Shown here one piece after another: positions 1 to 9,073 of a stretch of DNA of 62,902 nucleotides; the stretch's first letter is position 1, and each line of letters begins with the position of its first letter. The DNA comes from Pelagibacteraceae bacterium AG-404-N13 (GTDB taxonomy: Bacteria > Pseudomonadota > Alphaproteobacteria > Pelagibacterales > Pelagibacteraceae). The notes under the pieces were generated by a model that worked only from the letters and a program-made list of their open reading frames with translations, was not told the origin of the DNA and searched no databases. The stretch covers positions 1-62,902 of the forward strand of contig QCJD01000007.1 in assembly GCA_003216255.1 (NCBI GenBank), read 5' to 3'. The position numbers and the translations under genes are program-made.

Positions 1-2
1 TT

Positions 3-1583
3 GAACCTTTTTTAACTGAACAATGGTTTGCTGATGCTAAAAAATTATCTGTTAAAGCTAAAGAAGTTGTAAATAATAAAAAAACAAATTTCTTTCCTGA
101 AAATTGGTCTAAAACTTATTTTCAATGGATGGATAATATTGAGCCATGGTGTATCTCAAGACAATTATGGTGGGGTCATCAAATACCAGCTTGGTACGGC
201 CCAGATAAAAAAATTTTTGTAGCAATAAATGAAGACGAAGCAAAAGCAAATGCGAATAAACATTATAATAAAGATGTTGAATTAATTCGAGATCCAGATG
301 TTCTTGATACATGGTTTTCTTCTGGTCTATGGCCATTTGCAACTTTAGGATGGCCAGATGAAAAAGAATTTGTAGAAAAATTTTATCCTACTTCAGTTTT
401 AGTTACCGGCTTTGATATCATATTTTTTTGGGTTGCAAGAATGATTATGTTTGGAACAGAATTTTTACATAAAGAACCATTTAAAGATATTTATGTTCAT
501 GCATTAGTTAGAGATGAAAAAGGACAAAAAATGTCTAAGTCAAAAGGCAATGTAATTGATCCTTTGGATTTAATAGAAAAATATAGTGCTGATGCTTTAA
601 GATTTACTTTACTTTCAATGGCATCACCAGGTCGTGATGTAAAATTATCTGAAGATAGAGTTAAAGGATATAGAAATTTTTTAAATAAAATATGGAATGC
701 AAACAATTTTTTAATTCAAAATGAATGCAGTTTTAATAATGTAGAAAAACCTAATGATTTAAAAGTTAATATTAATAAATGGATTTATTCAGAATTTTTA
801 ACCAAAAAGGATGAAATACAAAAAAATATCAAAGGTTATCGTTTTGATGAAGCCGCAAAAAATGTATATCAATTTGTATGGCATTCATTTTGTGATTGGT
901 ATTTAGAACTTTCAAAGACAATACTATTTTCAGATAATAAAGAAGCTATTAATGAAGTAAGAAATGTTTCTAGCTTTATATTTAGAGAAATACTAATAAT
1001 CCTTCACCCTTTTATACCTTTTATAACGGAAGAAATTTGGCTTAAAAATAAGTTAGATAAAAATAGCAATGATTTCTTGATGTATGCTAACTGGTCTAAT
1101 GAAAATTCAACTAAAGATAGAGAAATTGATGATGTATACAAAATCATCGATATAATAACCTCAATTAGATCGTTTAAAAATGAATTAGGTGTAAGTCCTG
1201 GATCATTAATTGATATATCTTTAAAAAATACATCTAAAGAGACAATTGATTTTTTTAATAACAATCAAATTGTCGTAAAAAAACTTGGTAGAATAAATAA
1301 TATTTTAGACAAAGATCTTGATAAGGGATCGGCTACTTTAGTTATCAATGGTGAATTATTTAAACTTTATTTTGAGCAAGATGTTGATTTAGAAATAATT
1401 AAAAACAATCTTTCAAAAAAACATTCTAAAATTAAAGAAGAAATAAACAAAATCAATACAAGACTAAGTAATAAAAGTTTTACAGATAAAGCACCTAAAG
1501 ATATTGTAGAACAAGAAAAAACAAACTTTGATAAATTAGAAAAAGATGCTAAAAAAATAGAGTTAACTTTAGAAAGTTTATAA
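3..1583 (+). CDS. valS: Valine--tRNA ligase, C-terminal part (cut by window edge)
   Basis: Class I aminoacyl-tRNA synthetase that charges tRNA-Val. The reading frame is open from base 3, so the start and the HIGH-motif half lie outside the window. Seen here: the [11 protein letters not shown] block typical of ValRS, the KMSKS loop (bases 528-542), an anticodon-binding helical domain, and a C-terminal lysine/glutamate-rich coiled coil (last ~65 residues) that corresponds to the ValRS tRNA-binding arm. The stop overlaps the ilvD start by one base (TAATG), suggesting translational coupling. Confidence 0.97.
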   Translation, partial: EPFLTEQWFADAKKLSVKAKEVVNNKKTNFFPENWSKTYFQWMDNIEPWCISRQLWWGHQIPAWYGPDKKIFVAINEDEAKANANKHYNKDVELIRDPDVLDTWFSSGLWPFATLGWPDEKEFVEKFYPTSVLVTGFDIIFFWVARMIMFGTEFLHKEPFKDIYVHALVRDEKGQKMSKSKGNVIDPLDLIEKYSADALRFTLLSMASPGRDVKLSEDRVKGYRNFLNKIWNANNFLIQNECSFNNVEKPNDLKVNINKWIYSEFLTKKDEIQKNIKGYRFDEAAKNVYQFVWHSFCDWYLELSKTILFSDNKEAINEVRNVSSFIFREILIILHPFIPFITEEIWLKNKLDKNSNDFLMYANWSNENSTKDREIDDVYKIIDIITSIRSFKNELGVSPGSLIDISLKNTSKETIDFFNNNQIVVKKLGRINNILDKDLDKGSATLVINGELFKLYFEQDVDLEIIKNNLSKKHSKIKEEINKINTRLSNKSFTDKAPKDIVEQEKTNFDKLEKDAKKIELTLESL

Positions 1584-3301
1584 TGCGGAAATTCAATAAA
1601 AAGAAATTACCTAGCAGGCATACTTCTTTAGGTCCAGATAAAGCTCCACAAAGATCTTTTTATTATGCAATGGATTTAACAGAAAAAGATGTGGCAAAAC
1701 CATTTGTTGGCGTTGTTTCAACCTGGAATGAGGCAGCCCCTTGTAACATTAATTTAATGAAACAGGCCCAATCTGTTAAAAAAGGTGTTCATGCAGCAGG
1801 CGGTACACCAAGAGAATTTTGCACAATTACAGTAACAGACGGAATTGCAATGGGACATGAGGGAATGAAGTCTTCGTTAATTTCAAGGGATGTAATTGCA
1901 GATTCAACGGAACTTACAGTTAGAGGTCATTGTTATGATGCCTTAGTTGGTTTAGCTGGTTGTGATAAATCATTACCTGGTCTTATGATGTCTATGGTTC
2001 GATTAAATGTACCAAGTGTATTTATTTATGGCGGATCAATATTACCAGGAAGATTTAATGGCAAGGATGTAACTGTAGTAGATGTTTTTGAAGGTGTTGG
2101 AAAATATACATCAAAAAAAATGACTGCTCATGCTTTAAGAAAACTTGAATTAAAAGCATGTCCTAGTGCAGGTGCTTGTGGTGGACAGTTTACTGCAAAC
2201 ACAATGGCCTGTGTTTCAGAAGCAATTGGATTAGCGTTACCTTATTCAGCTGGAACACCAGCTCCATATACTGAAAGAAATAAATATGCGCTAGCAAGTG
2301 GTAAAGCTGTGATGAATTTATTAGCAAAAAATATTAGACCAAGAGATATTGTTACAAGAAAGTCATTAGAAAATGCTGCAACAATTGTTGCTGCTACAGG
2401 TGGATCTACAAATGCTGGTTTACATTTACCGGCTATTGCAAATGAAATTGGAATTAAATTTGATTTAATGGATGTAGCAAAAATTTTTAAAAGAACTCCT
2501 TACTTAGCTGATTTAAAACCAGGTGGAAAATATGTTGCTAAAGATATGTGGGAAGCTGGTGGAGTACCAATGTTATTAAAAACTTTAATGGATGGTGGTT
2601 TTATTCATGGAGATTGCATGACAGTCACGGGAAAAACTATGAAGGAAAATTTAAAAAATGTTAAATTTAAAACAAACCAAAAAGTAATGAGAAAATATAA
2701 TAACCCATTATCTAAAACTGGAGGCGTTGTTGGATTAAAAGGAAATTTAGCACCAGAAGGTGGAATAGTAAAAATTGCAGGATTAAAAAAATTACAATTC
2801 ACTGGAAAAGCAAGATGTTTTAATACAGAAGAAGATGCATACAAAGCAGTTAAAAATAGAAAATATAAAGATGGTGATATCATAATAATTAGATACGAAG
2901 GACCCAAAGGTGGTCCTGGCATGAGAGAAATGCTTCAAACAACAGCTGCAATATATGGACAAGGAAAAGGGGAGAAAGTAGCCCTTATAACGGATGGAAG
3001 GTTCTCTGGGGCTACCAGAGGCTTTTGTATAGGTCATGTGGGTCCTGAGGCCTCTGTAGGCGGTCCTATAGCCCTTTTAAGGAACGGAGATGTTATCGAT
3101 ATTGATGCTAAAAAAGGAACTATCAATGTCAGACTTTCTAAAAAAGAATTAAGTGCAAGAAGAAAAAAATGGAAACCAAAGAAAATGAATTTTGGTAACG
3201 GTACATTATGGAAATATGCTCAAACTGTAGGTCCAGCTTACAAAGGAGCGCCAACACATCCAGGTGGAAAAAACGAGGTTAGAACTTACGCTGATATTTA
3301 A
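1583..3301 (+). CDS. ilvD: Dihydroxy-acid dehydratase
   Basis: Dehydrates 2,3-dihydroxy-3-methylbutanoate and -pentanoate to the 2-oxo acids in valine/isoleucine synthesis. At 572 residues it has normal family length. The three Fe-S ligand cysteines of the IlvD/Edd family are visible at C54 (AAPCN), C127 (GCDKS) and C199 ([12 protein letters not shown]). The [11 protein letters not shown] and [14 protein letters not shown] blocks are also diagnostic. It is joined by TAATG overlaps to valS upstream and manC downstream, so the three genes are probably co-transcribed although functionally unrelated. Confidence 0.98.
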   Translation: MRKFNKKKLPSRHTSLGPDKAPQRSFYYAMDLTEKDVAKPFVGVVSTWNEAAPCNINLMKQAQSVKKGVHAAGGTPREFCTITVTDGIAMGHEGMKSSLISRDVIADSTELTVRGHCYDALVGLAGCDKSLPGLMMSMVRLNVPSVFIYGGSILPGRFNGKDVTVVDVFEGVGKYTSKKMTAHALRKLELKACPSAGACGGQFTANTMACVSEAIGLALPYSAGTPAPYTERNKYALASGKAVMNLLAKNIRPRDIVTRKSLENAATIVAATGGSTNAGLHLPAIANEIGIKFDLMDVAKIFKRTPYLADLKPGGKYVAKDMWEAGGVPMLLKTLMDGGFIHGDCMTVTGKTMKENLKNVKFKTNQKVMRKYNNPLSKTGGVVGLKGNLAPEGGIVKIAGLKKLQFTGKARCFNTEEDAYKAVKNRKYKDGDIIIIRYEGPKGGPGMREMLQTTAAIYGQGKGEKVALITDGRFSGATRGFCIGHVGPEASVGGPIALLRNGDVIDIDAKKGTINVRLSKKELSARRKKWKPKKMNFGNGTLWKYAQTVGPAYKGAPTHPGGKNEVRTYADI

Positions 3302-4503
3302 TGAAAATTAGACCTGTAATACTCTGTGGTGGTGCAGGAAGACGTCTCTGGCCAAATCAAAAAAATCATCAAGCAAAACAATTTATAGATTTTGGCGGAT
3401 GGACACTAATGCAAAAAACATTAGAAAGAGTAAAAAACTCTACATTTGATTATCCAATTATAAGCACTAATTCTAAGTACTTAAAGCAAGTAAGATCAGC
3501 TTTAAAAAAAAACAAAGTTAAAAAATATAAAATTGTACTAGAACCAGCAAAAAAAAATACAGCTCCAGCAATCCTTGCTTCAGCTTTAATTAAAGATATA
3601 CCAATAAATCAACCATTAATGTTTTTCGCTGCAGATCATTTGATAGAAAAATCAAGTATTTTAAACAAATCAATTAATATAAATAAACATAACTTAAATG
3701 ATAAGAACTTATTTATATTTGGTATAAAACCAACAAATCCATCCAGTGAATATGGATACTTTTTAACTAAAAAAGTTAAAAGCATTAACAAAGTCACCAG
3801 ATTTATTGAAAAACCAAAACCTGCAAAAGTGAAACAAGTTATTAAAAGGAAGGGTTATTGGAATTCTGGAATGTTTTTCTTAAGAAAAGACTCAATTATT
3901 AATAACTTTAAGAAATATCAACCAAAAACATATAAAAGCTGTTTAGCTTCAGTAAACAAGGCTAAATATAAAAATAATACTTATTATTTAAATAAAAGTT
4001 CATTTGTTAAATCAGTAGAAAAATCTTTTGATTATGCAATTCTTGAAAAAACTAAACAAATCAATGCCATTAAACTAGATATTCCTTGGTCTGATCTTGG
4101 CAGCTGGAAAGAGATTTTAAAAGTATATGATAAAAATAAGAACAAATATGTTAAGAAAAAGAACGTTTATTATAGACCGTGGGGTAGATATACAAATTTA
4201 TTTAATGGTAAGAGATTTCTGATTAAAGAATTATTTGTTAAATCCAAAGGTATTTTAAGCCTACAAAAGCATCACCACAGAGCTGAACATTGGTTAATTA
4301 CACAAGGAAACCCAAAAATAACATTAAACAAAAATATTTTTAACAAAAAACCAAATGAACATATATTTATTCCGTTAGAAGCAATTCATAGAATTCAAAA
4401 CCCTGGAAAAAAACCAGTTAAAATCATGGAAGCTCAGGTAGGATCAATACTTAAAGAAACAGATATTGTTAGATATCAAGATGTTTATGGCCGTGTTAAA
4501 TAG
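3301..4503 (+). CDS. manC: Mannose-1-phosphate guanylyltransferase with mannose-6-phosphate isomerase type II cupin domain
   Basis: Makes GDP-mannose from mannose-1-phosphate and GTP for surface polysaccharide. The N-terminal nucleotidyltransferase begins with LCGGAGRRLWP (about residues 8-18) and contains AKQF, AADHLIE and EYGYF blocks. The C-terminal ~110 residues are the cupin domain (YYRPWGRY, KHHHRAEHWLIT, IFIPLEAIHRIQN). At 400 residues it is shorter than the usual ~470, mostly in the linker between the two domains. The stop codon lies inside a long inverted repeat (4486-4518). It fits with the glycosyltransferase genes farther along the window. Confidence 0.92.
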   Translation: MKIRPVILCGGAGRRLWPNQKNHQAKQFIDFGGWTLMQKTLERVKNSTFDYPIISTNSKYLKQVRSALKKNKVKKYKIVLEPAKKNTAPAILASALIKDIPINQPLMFFAADHLIEKSSILNKSININKHNLNDKNLFIFGIKPTNPSSEYGYFLTKKVKSINKVTRFIEKPKPAKVKQVIKRKGYWNSGMFFLRKDSIINNFKKYQPKTYKSCLASVNKAKYKNNTYYLNKSSFVKSVEKSFDYAILEKTKQINAIKLDIPWSDLGSWKEILKVYDKNKNKYVKKKNVYYRPWGRYTNLFNGKRFLIKELFVKSKGILSLQKHHHRAEHWLITQGNPKITLNKNIFNKKPNEHIFIPLEAIHRIQNPGKKPVKIMEAQVGSILKETDIVRYQDVYGRVK

Positions 4504-4518
4504 ATTAACACGACCATA
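4486..4518. terminator. Hairpin between convergent genes, likely bidirectional terminator
   Basis: Arms TATGG-C-CGTGTTAA (4486-4499) and TTAACACG-A-CCATA (4505-4518) pair over 13 of 14 positions around a 5-base loop, and the structure covers the manC stop codon. A T-rich stretch follows on the plus strand. It lies 10 bases from the stop of the convergent permease gene, so it could end transcripts from both sides. Confidence 0.6.
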
Positions 4519-4527
4519 TAGATTTAT

Positions 4528-5493
4528 TTAAAACCAATTATTTGGAATAATTATGTAGTGAATTGCTAAAACAATTCCAACCGATACACTTAATCCAAAG
4601 ATCATTTTAAGAAAATCTTTACCAATAAGAGGAAAAACATAGCCAAATTTATATTCTTTGTTCATTGATGCTATGGCTAATTCTCTTCCACATAATAACC
4701 CTACAAATACCCAAGTTGTTGACATTGGCAGATCATTTAATTCTTTAAAATAAAATAAAACACCTGCATAAATTATATTAATAATGGTAGCTGATCTTGC
4801 ATATCTTGTTCCTGTTTTTTCAAGAACTACTTTCTGAATTGGACCACCTTGAATGTAGAAAATATAAAATAATAAGGCAGTAAAATACCCCATTACAATT
4901 AAGAGCAATGTTATATCTAATTGTCTTGGAAGATATACGGCAATATTTGCTACATCGTGAGATAACCAAACCCACCATAACCAACCAGATGTTATCCAAA
5001 CAGAATTTCTCCAAAACCCAACCCATTTTTCATCTACTTCATCAAATTTTTCATTGATAAATTTAGATACAGCTATCCACGCTATGTAAGCAACCATTGC
5101 TGCTAATCCATAACCAACCACACTTTTCAATAGCATTTTTTCAAGCACAACTGTTGAAGCAAATGCTGAAAGAACTAAGAAAGTAGTAGATACTGGTATT
5201 CCAATTCTTGTTAATAATAATAGTATTGCAGGTGCTACTGCATGATACCATTGAATTTCTTGATAAGGTATTCTAGTTAATCTTCCATAAGAAATATCAC
5301 CATCATACGCATACCATCCCCATGCTAACGCAAAAATCATTACAGCTGATGCAGATCCTGCAAGAGTATACCATTTAAACCACTTTTTTTTTGAAGCAAT
5401 AAATGTTCCTAGTGTTTGAATTGAGTCGTTAGCGATTACGCTATAACCAGCAAGGGCAAAGCCTATGATGGTATAAATTAAAGTCATTTCCAT
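4528..5493 (-). CDS. PiT-family-like permease (probable phosphate/anion transporter)
   Basis: Integral membrane protein of 321 residues with about ten hydrophobic segments. It shows the internal duplication of PiT carriers. The first half has ANDSIQTLGT (about residue 21) followed by PVSTTFLVLSAFAS. The second half has SHDVANIAVYLPR followed by PMSTTWVFVGLLCGREL. These correspond to the paired (G)ANDVAN and P-S-TT signatures of phosphate permeases, though both are diverged. It lies 192 bases downstream of the AqpS-like/ArsC genes on the same strand, consistent with phosphate uptake linked to arsenate handling. A good ribosome site (GGAG) precedes the ATG. The gap upstream of it contains one small hairpin (5599-5616) and no gene. 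Substrate is inferred from family only. Confidence 0.75.
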   Translation of the reverse strand: MEMTLIYTIIGFALAGYSVIANDSIQTLGTFIASKKKWFKWYTLAGSASAVMIFALAWGWYAYDGDISYGRLTRIPYQEIQWYHAVAPAILLLLTRIGIPVSTTFLVLSAFASTVVLEKMLLKSVVGYGLAAMVAYIAWIAVSKFINEKFDEVDEKWVGFWRNSVWITSGWLWWVWLSHDVANIAVYLPRQLDITLLLIVMGYFTALLFYIFYIQGGPIQKVVLEKTGTRYARSATIINIIYAGVLFYFKELNDLPMSTTWVFVGLLCGRELAIASMNKEYKFGYVFPLIGKDFLKMIFGLSVSVGIVLAIHYIIIPNNWF

Positions 5494-5685
5494 TTTTTTT
5501 CTCCTTTATATTATTGTTTTCGGTTCCATCTATTTATGACTTAAAATCTATGTAATCTGTGAAGGAAAGATTTACTATCTTTAAATTTTTTTTTTTGAGA
5601 ATCAGTACGGTGATTCAATTACGTTTAAACTAATTAAGATTAATGTCTACTTTAATCATTTTTAAAATTCTTAGTAGAGTTGTAT

Positions 5686-6336
5686 TTATTTGATTAGTCG
5701 CTTGATTATATAAACAGCAACAACAGCCCCCAGTAGTTCAGCAAATATATAAGTTGGTGTATTTAAGTAATTAATGCCAGTAAATGAATCTGTAAAAGTT
5801 CTAGCAATTGCAACAGCTGGATTCGCAAATGATGTGGATGAAGTAAACCAATAACCAGCTGATATATAGGTAGCAACACATGCAGCTACTGTAATTTTAC
5901 CATCTTTTAATGTAGCAAAAATAATAAAAATAAGACCGAAAGTTGCTACTATTTCTGATAAAAATATATGAAAACCATCTCTATTTTTTGCAGATAATTC
6001 AATAATACTGTGTTCAAAAAAAACATTTGCCAACATAACTCCTAATAGACAACCTAGTATCTGAGCAGGAATAAATGTTAATAATTCTTTTCCTTTAATT
6101 CTTTTAGTTAAATACATAGATAAACTTACAAAAGGATTTAGATGAGCACCTGAAATATTAGCAAAAGCTGTTATTAATACAAATAAACCCGCTCCAGTAG
6201 CAATTGTATTTGCTAATAATCTAACAGCATTATCATTAGTTAGATTTTCAGCCATTATTCCAGAACCAACAATAACCATTACTAGGAAGCAGCTAGCTAT
6301 AAACTCACCTAAGAAAATTTTATTATTATTCTTCAT
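5686..6336 (-). CDS. aqpS: MIP-family channel, AqpS-like
   Basis: Six-helix aquaglyceroporin of 216 residues. The two pore boxes are GAHLNPFVSL (first NPA changed to NPF) and FANPAVAIARTFT (second NPA intact). The position after the second NPA is Val, where most aquaporins have the selectivity-filter Arg. As I recall, the Sinorhizobium meliloti arsenic channel AqpS has the same Val, which supports a similar role. The gene overlaps the end of arsC by 11 bases, so the channel probably lets arsenite or related species leave the cell after arsenate reduction. No ArsB or ACR3 pump is seen nearby. Confidence 0.82.
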   Translation of the reverse strand: MKNNNKIFLGEFIASCFLVMVIVGSGIMAENLTNDNAVRLLANTIATGAGLFVLITAFANISGAHLNPFVSLSMYLTKRIKGKELLTFIPAQILGCLLGVMLANVFFEHSIIELSAKNRDGFHIFLSEIVATFGLIFIIFATLKDGKITVAACVATYISAGYWFTSSTSFANPAVAIARTFTDSFTGINYLNTPTYIFAELLGAVVAVYIIKRLIK

Positions 6337-6757
6337 TTTTTATCCAATTTTTAATTTTTTCGTTAATAACATTAAACGTGTTTAAGATAATGTTATTTTT
6401 TTCGTTTTCATTTAAATTTATTAATTTAGATACAGGATCTTCAATATCCCAGTGAATAATTTGATCTTTTTTAGGCCAAATAGGGCACACCTCGTGATTT
6501 GCATTATTACAAACGGTAATCACATGATCCATTTTAATTTCACTATTAATAAAAATATCAAAGTTTTTGGATGTTGTTTTGCTTAGATCATAGTTTTTCA
6601 TTTCTAAAAATTTTTTAATATCACTATTTATTTTACCTGTTGGATTACTACCGGCACTGTAGGCTTTAAATTTATTATTGAAATTATTGTTAATTATAGC
6701 TTCAGCAATAATGCTTCTTGCTGAGTTACCAGTACAAACAAACAAGATATTTTTCAT
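6326..6757 (-). CDS. arsC: Arsenate reductase, thioredoxin-type (LMW-PTP fold)
   Basis: Reduces arsenate to arsenite with a low-molecular-weight phosphatase fold. Visible residues are the P-loop CTGNSAR (C8-R14), the redox pair C83 and C91 in VCNNANHEVCP, and the DP catalytic aspartate near residue 107. All are expected for thioredoxin-coupled ArsC and not for ordinary tyrosine phosphatases, which lack the second cysteine pair. At 143 residues it has normal length. It is coupled to the preceding small membrane protein by TAATG and overlaps the AqpS-like gene downstream. Confidence 0.92.
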   Translation of the reverse strand: MKNILFVCTGNSARSIIAEAIINNNFNNKFKAYSAGSNPTGKINSDIKKFLEMKNYDLSKTTSKNFDIFINSEIKMDHVITVCNNANHEVCPIWPKKDQIIHWDIEDPVSKLINLNENEKNNIILNTFNVINEKIKNWIKNEE

Positions 6758-6978
6758 TAAATTATAATTTTATAAATTCCTATTACAAACAATGGTATTT
6801 GCAATCCAAAGTTAGTTAATATCGCTTTGTCTTTAGATATAAACCCTGCAATCGTCCAACCAATAACGCCTAATCCATGAAAATATATATTTATTGGATA
6901 GATGTTAAGATTAGTTAATAAAATACCTGTTAATACTAAAAATGTACTTATCCATTTAAGATATTTTTTTATAAACAT
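6757..6978 (-). CDS. Small membrane protein (possible DUF6552)
   Basis: A 73-residue protein made almost entirely of three hydrophobic segments, with short basic stretches at the N-terminus (MFIKKYLK) and in the loop ISKDK. I believe this matches a small marine alphaproteobacterial family (DUF6552), but this is from memory. A strong ribosome site (GGAGGG, ~6 bases upstream) precedes the ATG. The stop overlaps the arsC start by one base, so it is the first gene of the arsC-aqpS unit. Function unknown. Confidence 0.75.
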   Translation of the reverse strand: MFIKKYLKWISTFLVLTGILLTNLNIYPINIYFHGLGVIGWTIAGFISKDKAILTNFGLQIPLFVIGIYKIII

Positions 6979-7029
6979 AATAATCCCTCCTAGTTTTTAT
7001 AAAAATTTAATTATTTAAGATGTTTTTAC

Positions 7030-7425
7030 TTATTTTTTACAGTTTTTACACAAACCAAAAAACTCTAAATTGTATTTATTGTATTTCATTCCTGATTTGT
7101 CAGCAAAATTACTAAGGTACTTGGAAAGCTTTAAGTTGCTTACTTCTGTTACATCTTCGCAGTTTTCACAAATTGAAAAAGCTGTAGCCTTAGAAACTTG
7201 ACAATTTGAATTTTTGCAAGCAACAAATGCATTTCTACTCTCAATTTTGTGAATTTTACCAATCTCTATCAGTTTGTCTAAAGCTCTATAAACTTGTAAA
7301 GGAGCTTTAATACCTTGCTTTTTAACATTAAATAAAATTGAATATGCTTTTAATGGACCAGATGATTTTTCGATTAAGTCCAAAATAATTTTTTGATTTT
7401 TAGATAAATTTTCTTGTTTTTGCAT
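7030..7425 (-). CDS. zur: Fur-family regulator, probably zinc-responsive Zur
   Basis: Winged-helix metalloregulator of 131 residues with the Fur-family DNA-recognition region (APLQVYRALDKLIEIGKIHK). The structural zinc site is kept: C86/C89 (CENC) and C126/C129 (CKNC). It differs from other Zur proteins in the regulatory site. The histidine-rich stretch usually found just before the CxxC is replaced by ACKNSNCQVSKATAF, with cysteines C70 and C75 but no histidine. It lies 24 bases downstream of znuB in the znuC-znuB-zur unit, and Zur-box-like palindromes lie in front of znuC and znuA, which supports the zinc assignment. Confidence 0.88.
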   Translation of the reverse strand: MQKQENLSKNQKIILDLIEKSSGPLKAYSILFNVKKQGIKAPLQVYRALDKLIEIGKIHKIESRNAFVACKNSNCQVSKATAFSICENCEDVTEVSNLKLSKYLSNFADKSGMKYNKYNLEFFGLCKNCKK

Positions 7426-7449
7426 TAGATTATTTTTTACTATACTCCT

Positions 7450-8253
7450 TTAATTTTTCAATTGAATCGTTTGTTTAATTTTAAGCAATGATAATATAAA
7501 TAGTATTAGGGCTGCAGCAATTATCGAAGGACCGGATGGAGTATTAAATTCTAATGAAGAAAATAATCCAATAAAAACTGATAACAATCCTCCAATTACA
7601 GAAAATACAACCATCTTTTGCGGATTATCTGATAGATTTCTTGCCATAGCTGTAGGTATAATTAACATTCCTGTGATTAATAACACTCCAACTAATTTAA
7701 TTGAAATAGCTATTATGGCCGCTAATAAAATTGTAAAGATCGCTTTAGCTCTATCAGGATAAAGACCTTCTGCTTGTGCCAATTCATAGTTTACAGTAGA
7801 AGCAAACAACGGTTTCCAAATTAATCTTAAAACTAATAAAATTAAGGCCCCACCAACCCATATAGTAATTAAATCTTTTTTATTAACAGCTAATATATCT
7901 CCAAACAGTAATCCCATAATGTCAAATCTAATAAATGTTAAAAAGCCAATTACCACCAAACCAACAGCTAATGATGAGTGGGCTAAAAGTCCAAGCAGGG
8001 CATCACTCGGTAGATTAGTTTTTTTTTGTAGTTGTATTAATATTAAGGCAATAATTGATGAAACTAAAAATATTGAAACTGCAATATTAAACTCTAATGA
8101 ATATGCAATTGTTACACCAAGTAAAGCTGAATGAGCAAGTGTATCTCCAAAATAAGATAATCTTCTCCAAACAACAAAACATCCAAGTGGACCTGTAACA
8201 AATGCAATACCTATACCTGCAACTAAAGCTCTTATAAAAAAATCATCAAACAT
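7450..8253 (-). CDS. znuB: Zinc ABC transporter permease ZnuB
   Basis: ABC-3 family inner-membrane permease (267 residues, about eight helices) that forms the channel for zinc delivered by ZnuA. Typical blocks are GPLGCFVVWRRLSYFGDTLAHSALLG near the N-terminus (shown here in part: VWRRLSYFGDTLAHSALL), LLGLLAHSSLA, and KLVGVLLITGMLIIPTAMAR. It directly follows znuC with no gap (8253/8254). Confidence 0.95.
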   Translation of the reverse strand: MFDDFFIRALVAGIGIAFVTGPLGCFVVWRRLSYFGDTLAHSALLGVTIAYSLEFNIAVSIFLVSSIIALILIQLQKKTNLPSDALLGLLAHSSLAVGLVVIGFLTFIRFDIMGLLFGDILAVNKKDLITIWVGGALILLVLRLIWKPLFASTVNYELAQAEGLYPDRAKAIFTILLAAIIAISIKLVGVLLITGMLIIPTAMARNLSDNPQKMVVFSVIGGLLSVFIGLFSSLEFNTPSGPSIIAAALILFILSLLKIKQTIQLKN

Positions 8254-9000
8254 TTAATTTTTTTTAATTTCTCCGTCACTAGAGTGAACATGATCGTGTT
8301 TATGTTCATAAATTGATAGTGTTTGAGCAGCCTGTTCACCAAATAATGCTTTGTACTCATTATTTTTTGCAACAGCTATTGGAGTGCCTGAACAACAGAC
8401 ATGACCATTTAAACAAACAACATGATCTGTTGCACTCATGACCGTATGCAAGTCATGAGAAATTAACAAAATCCCACAATTTAATTTTTCCGAGATTTTT
8501 TTAATTAATTCATACAAGGCTATTTCTCCTGTAAAGTCTACACCCTGAACAGGCTCATCAAGTACTAATAATTCTGGTTTTTTTGAAATAGCTCTAGCAA
8601 GTAGCACTCTTTGAAATTCCCCACCTGATAAATTTCCTAAGTTTTTATCTTTAAGATGACTTACTCCAGTCATTGAAAGAGCTTCATCTACTGTAGCATC
8701 TCTAAGATTTTCAGTTAAAAGCATAAAATCTTTAACTCTCAGAGGAAGCGTCCAATCTATAGATATTTTTTGAGGAACATACCCAATATTATTTGTGTAT
8801 TTTTCAACTTCTCCTTCAATATTTTTAAATAAACCTAAAGCAATTTTAGCAGTTGTGCTTTTGCCAGATCCGTTAGGACCAATTAAGGTAACAATTTTAC
8901 CTTTTTCGACTTGTAGAGAAACACCTTTGACAAGCCACTTTGTATTTTGTTGAAAACCAACGTTATTCAACTTTACTAAAATATTATTTTCTGAGCTCAT
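8254..9000 (-). CDS. znuC: Zinc ABC transporter ATPase ZnuC
   Basis: Cytoplasmic ATPase of the zinc importer, 248 residues. It has Walker A GPNGSGKST (41-49), the signature LSGGEFQR, Walker B LLVLDEP and the H-loop SHDLHTVM. Like ZnuC of other proteobacteria it ends in a histidine-bearing tail (HKHDHVHSS), possibly a zinc-sensing or -binding extension. It is the first gene of the minus-strand unit znuC-znuB-zur and faces znuA across 73 bases with two Zur-box-like palindromes. Confidence 0.95.
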   Translation of the reverse strand: MSSENNILVKLNNVGFQQNTKWLVKGVSLQVEKGKIVTLIGPNGSGKSTTAKIALGLFKNIEGEVEKYTNNIGYVPQKISIDWTLPLRVKDFMLLTENLRDATVDEALSMTGVSHLKDKNLGNLSGGEFQRVLLARAISKKPELLVLDEPVQGVDFTGEIALYELIKKISEKLNCGILLISHDLHTVMSATDHVVCLNGHVCCSGTPIAVAKNNEYKALFGEQAAQTLSIYEHKHDHVHSSDGEIKKN

Positions 9001-9021
9001 TTATTCACTTGACTTAATTAT

Positions 9022-9034
9022 GTTATATTATTAC
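9022..9034. promoter_or_regulatory. Zur box, imperfect copy
   Basis: GTTATATTATTAC differs at one arm position from the 13-bp palindrome type GTTATAnTATAAC used by alphaproteobacterial Zur. It lies 18 bases, edge to edge start, before the perfect copy at 9040, in the divergent znuC/znuA promoter region. Confidence 0.6.
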
Positions 9035-9039
9035 ACAGC

Positions 9040-9052
9040 GTTATATTATAAC
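9040..9052. promoter_or_regulatory. Zur box, perfect palindrome
   Basis: GTTATATTATAAC is a perfect 6-1-6 palindrome of the alphaproteobacterial Zur operator type. It sits 21 bases before the znuA ATG and 39 bases before znuC, so Zur with zinc bound would be expected to repress both directions. The consensus is from established knowledge; the match is seen directly. Confidence 0.82.
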
Positions 9053-9073
9053 AATTAACAAAAACCAATTACT

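Noticed and set aside
5494-5685. Pho box upstream of the PiT-like gene
   Set aside because: Only loose matches to CTGTCAT-type repeats; not convincing. The GAATCA/TGATTC hairpin at 5599-5616 is short.
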